From Lithobates sylvaticus (Eukaryota > Chordata > Amphibia > Anura > Ranidae), in contig CM053033.1 of assembly GCA_028564925.1 (NCBI GenBank), positions 115,646,252 through 115,710,251 of the forward strand: a DNA stretch of 64,000 nucleotides, given 5' to 3'. Under the pieces are notes generated by a model. The model searched no databases and had not been told where the DNA came from. It saw nothing but the letters and a program-made list of their open reading frames with translations. Below, piece after piece: positions 62,160 through 64,000 of the stretch (position 1 is the first letter of the stretch; each line of letters begins with the position of its first letter). Position numbers and translations under genes: made by a program.

Positions 62160-64000
62160 AAAAATACCAGTTACACTTACCGGTAACGGATTTTCTAGGA
62201 AATCTTCCAGGACGGCACACCTGAGAGGATGACTGGTCACACCTGGCAGGAAACACAATTAACAAAGTTTAAAAAGCCCCACCCCTCCCTCTGACCCTCA
62301 GTTATGACAAAGTAAACACCCACACCAGTGTCAGAGGGTACATTCTGTGAAGAATAAAACATCACCAACATTTAAGGGTAGGGAAGTAGGCCTGCCGTCC
62401 TGGAAGATTTCCTAGAAAATCCGTTACCGGTAAGTGTAACTGGTATTTTTCTCTAGTCATCTTCCAGGACGGCACACCTGAGACGATGAGCAAGAAGTTA
62501 AGGCCTACCTTAGGGTGGGACCACCGCCTGTAGGACCTTCCTGCCAAAAGCCAAGTCCTGAGGGGACAACAGCTCCACTCTGTAATGCCTCAGGAAGGTA
62601 TTATGGCTCGTCCATGTTGCTGCCTTGCAGATCTGATCTATGGAAGCACCTGCCCTTTCTGCCCAGGAGGTCGCCAGAGATCTGGTTGAATGAGCCTTAA
62701 GGTGGGATGGAACCGGTTTATCCGAGTGTTTATAGGCTAATGCTATTGCCTGCTTAATCCACCTGGCTATCGTAGGTTTTGAGGCCTGAAGACCCTTTCT
62801 TTGGCCCCCAAAAGTAACTAGAAGATGATTTGATCTCCTAAACTCCCTTGCCCTTTCTAGATAGACTAAAAGACAGCGTCTAACATCTAAAAGGTGCAAT
62901 CTTTCTTCCTTCTCATTCTTCGGATTCTGGCAGAATGATGGAAGAATAATCTCTTGTGACCTGTGGAACCCAGAGGTCACTTTTGGTAAATAAAGAGGAT
63001 CCTGTCTAAGGATTACCCTGTCCTCTAGGATCAACAAAAAAGGCTCTTTTATTGTCAGGGCCTGTAGGTCGCCTACTCTTCTAGCTGTGGTAATGGCTAG
63101 AAGAAAGGCCATTTTAAGGGAAAGAAATTTAAATGAAATCTGATCCAACGGCTCAAATGGCCCTTTCGTCAGGGCGTCCAGAACCAGGGACAAATCCCAC
63201 GGCGGGAAGCTAACTGTCCTTACCGGGGTTAACCTTTCCCTGGCTAGCAAAAATCTCTTAACAAGAGGGTCTTGAGCTAACCTTGTGTCAAAGAACACTG
63301 ACAGGGCTGCTACCTGGACCCTAAGGGTACTGACCGCTAACCCTAGGTCTACCCCTTCCTGGAGAAAATCCAGAACGGTTGGAATCGTCTGGATAGTTCT
63401 CTGATTTGCTTGAGCCCATCTAGAGAAGACCTTCCAGACCTTTGCATAAATCTGTCTGGTAACCTTCTTCCTACTAAGGAGAAGAGTGTCAATTACCTTC
63501 TCCGAGCATCCCCTGTTCCTGAGGATCTCCCTCTCAAGAGCCAGGCCGTCAGGGACAGAAACCCCGGGTTGGGATGAAGCACTGGGCCCTGGCAGAGAAG
63601 ATCCCGCCTGACCGGGAGATGCAGCGGAGGCACGACTGACCACCTCCACATGGTGGGGAACCAGACCCGCTTCGGCCACCAGGGTGCAATCAGGATAAGG
63701 TCTCCATCCGACTGTGACAGCTTTTGAAGCACTCGTGGGATGAGTACCAGGGGAGGAAAGGCATATGCCAGGCTGAAGTCCCAATTCTGAGCGAGAGCGT
63801 CTACTCCTGAGGATCTCTGTTCTCTCGTGAGAGAAAAGAATCTCCGCACCTTTGCGTTCTTTTGACAAGCGAATAAATCTATCTCTGGTACTCCGAAATG
63901 ACGTCTTACCAGAGCGAAAACTTCTTCGTTCAACTCCCATTCTCCCTGAAGAATGGGCTGTCTGCTGAGGAAGTCTGCTTGTATATTGAGGGATCCCTTT
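62160..64000 (-). mobile_element. DIRS-type retroelement fossil 'C' (3' part, runs off the window)
   Basis: Minus strand. The tail of the pol region is at about 63933-63493 (VPEIDLFACQKNAK, WDFSLAYAFPPL, LILIAPWWPKRVW). It overlaps a tyrosine-recombinase frame that ends at 62510. Next to the 3' end two inverted arms lie at about 62161-62222 and 62391-62450, the same plan as fossils A and B but with a different sequence, so this is a second DIRS family. The recombinase part in view looks whole. The 5' half is outside the window. It appears younger than A and B. Confidence 0.92.
62510..63940 (-). CDS. DIRS tyrosine recombinase frame (fossil C)
   Basis: The open frame has 476 codons. The first ~125 residues are Ser/Arg/Pro-rich and overlap the pol frame in another phase. 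The recombinase proper likely begins around residue 130 (GLALEREILRNRGCSEKVID). The core-binding part is KVTRQIYAKVWKVFSRWAQA and VSTLRVQVAALSVFF. Catalytic features are the first Arg in LLAITTARRVGDLQ (about 287-288), HSTRSLATSW (H417, R420), TWTSHNTFLRHYRV (W442, H446) and the nucleophile Tyr about 453. In DIRS elements this enzyme is thought to integrate circular DNA copies. The frame looks whole in this window. Confidence 0.9.
   Translation of the reverse strand: MGVERRSFRSGKTSFRSTRDRFIRLSKERKGAEILFSHERTEILRSRRSRSELGLQPGICLSSPGTHPTSASKAVTVGWRPYPDCTLVAEAGLVPHHVEVVSRASAASPGQAGSSLPGPSASSQPGVSVPDGLALEREILRNRGCSEKVIDTLLLSRKKVTRQIYAKVWKVFSRWAQANQRTIQTIPTVLDFLQEGVDLGLAVSTLRVQVAALSVFFDTRLAQDPLVKRFLLARERLTPVRTVSFPPWDLSLVLDALTKGPFEPLDQISFKFLSLKMAFLLAITTARRVGDLQALTIKEPFLLILEDRVILRQDPLYLPKVTSGFHRSQEIILPSFCQNPKNEKEERLHLLDVRRCLLVYLERAREFRRSNHLLVTFGGQRKGLQASKPTIARWIKQAIALAYKHSDKPVPSHLKAHSTRSLATSWAERAGASIDQICKAATWTSHNTFLRHYRVELLSPQDLAFGRKVLQAVVPP

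Overview
The window looks like a gene-poor stretch of a large amphibian genome, most likely a neobatrachian (ranid-type) frog. The protein-coding exons match vertebrate GPR107. Almost everything else is transposable-element DNA of kinds common in frogs: L1/Tx1-clade LINEs, DIRS-type tyrosine-recombinase retroelements, Tc1/mariner copies, CR1/L2 tails, and many non-autonomous elements with TTAA or hAT-like ends. The species call is an inference from repeat style and protein similarity.

The only host gene I can support is GPR107, on the minus strand. Eight consecutive internal exons (48749 down to 3647) have GT/AG splice signals and join into one open frame of 797 nt. They encode most of the lumenal N-terminal domain and the start of the first transmembrane helix. 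The first exon (signal peptide) and the exons for the rest of the seven-helix domain are not visible. The introns run from 1.8 kb to 21.1 kb and are packed with repeats.

Region by region: 1-2.4 kb is an old L1/Tx1-type LINE. 2.5-16.5 kb holds GPR107 exons 9 to 6 among MITEs and a Tc1 tail. 16.5-18.9 kb is a short DIRS fossil. 20.3-21.4 kb is a roughly 1-kb palindrome (foldback element). 22.5-25.5 kb holds two Tc1-type transposons and a CR1/L2 tail. Exon 4 sits at 25.6 kb beside a long TA microsatellite. 29.1-35.6 kb is a long L1-type LINE with ORF1 and a broken ORF2. 35.7-45.7 kb is a DIRS fossil split by a TTAA-type MITE, which itself carries a LINE with a 17-bp target-site duplication and a second TTAA MITE. 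Exons 3 and 2 lie at 46.8 and 48.7 kb. 52.9-57.6 kb is a 4.8-kb TTAA-bounded element with tandem and inverted internal repeats. 59.6-61.8 kb is a second nested stack (MITE, then LINE, then TTAA MITE, then TA repeat). 62.2 kb to the end is another DIRS family with a whole-looking recombinase frame.

I see no tRNA, rRNA, CRISPR or bacterial-type features. Exon numbering is relative, assuming one exon (signal peptide) lies upstream of 'exon 2'.
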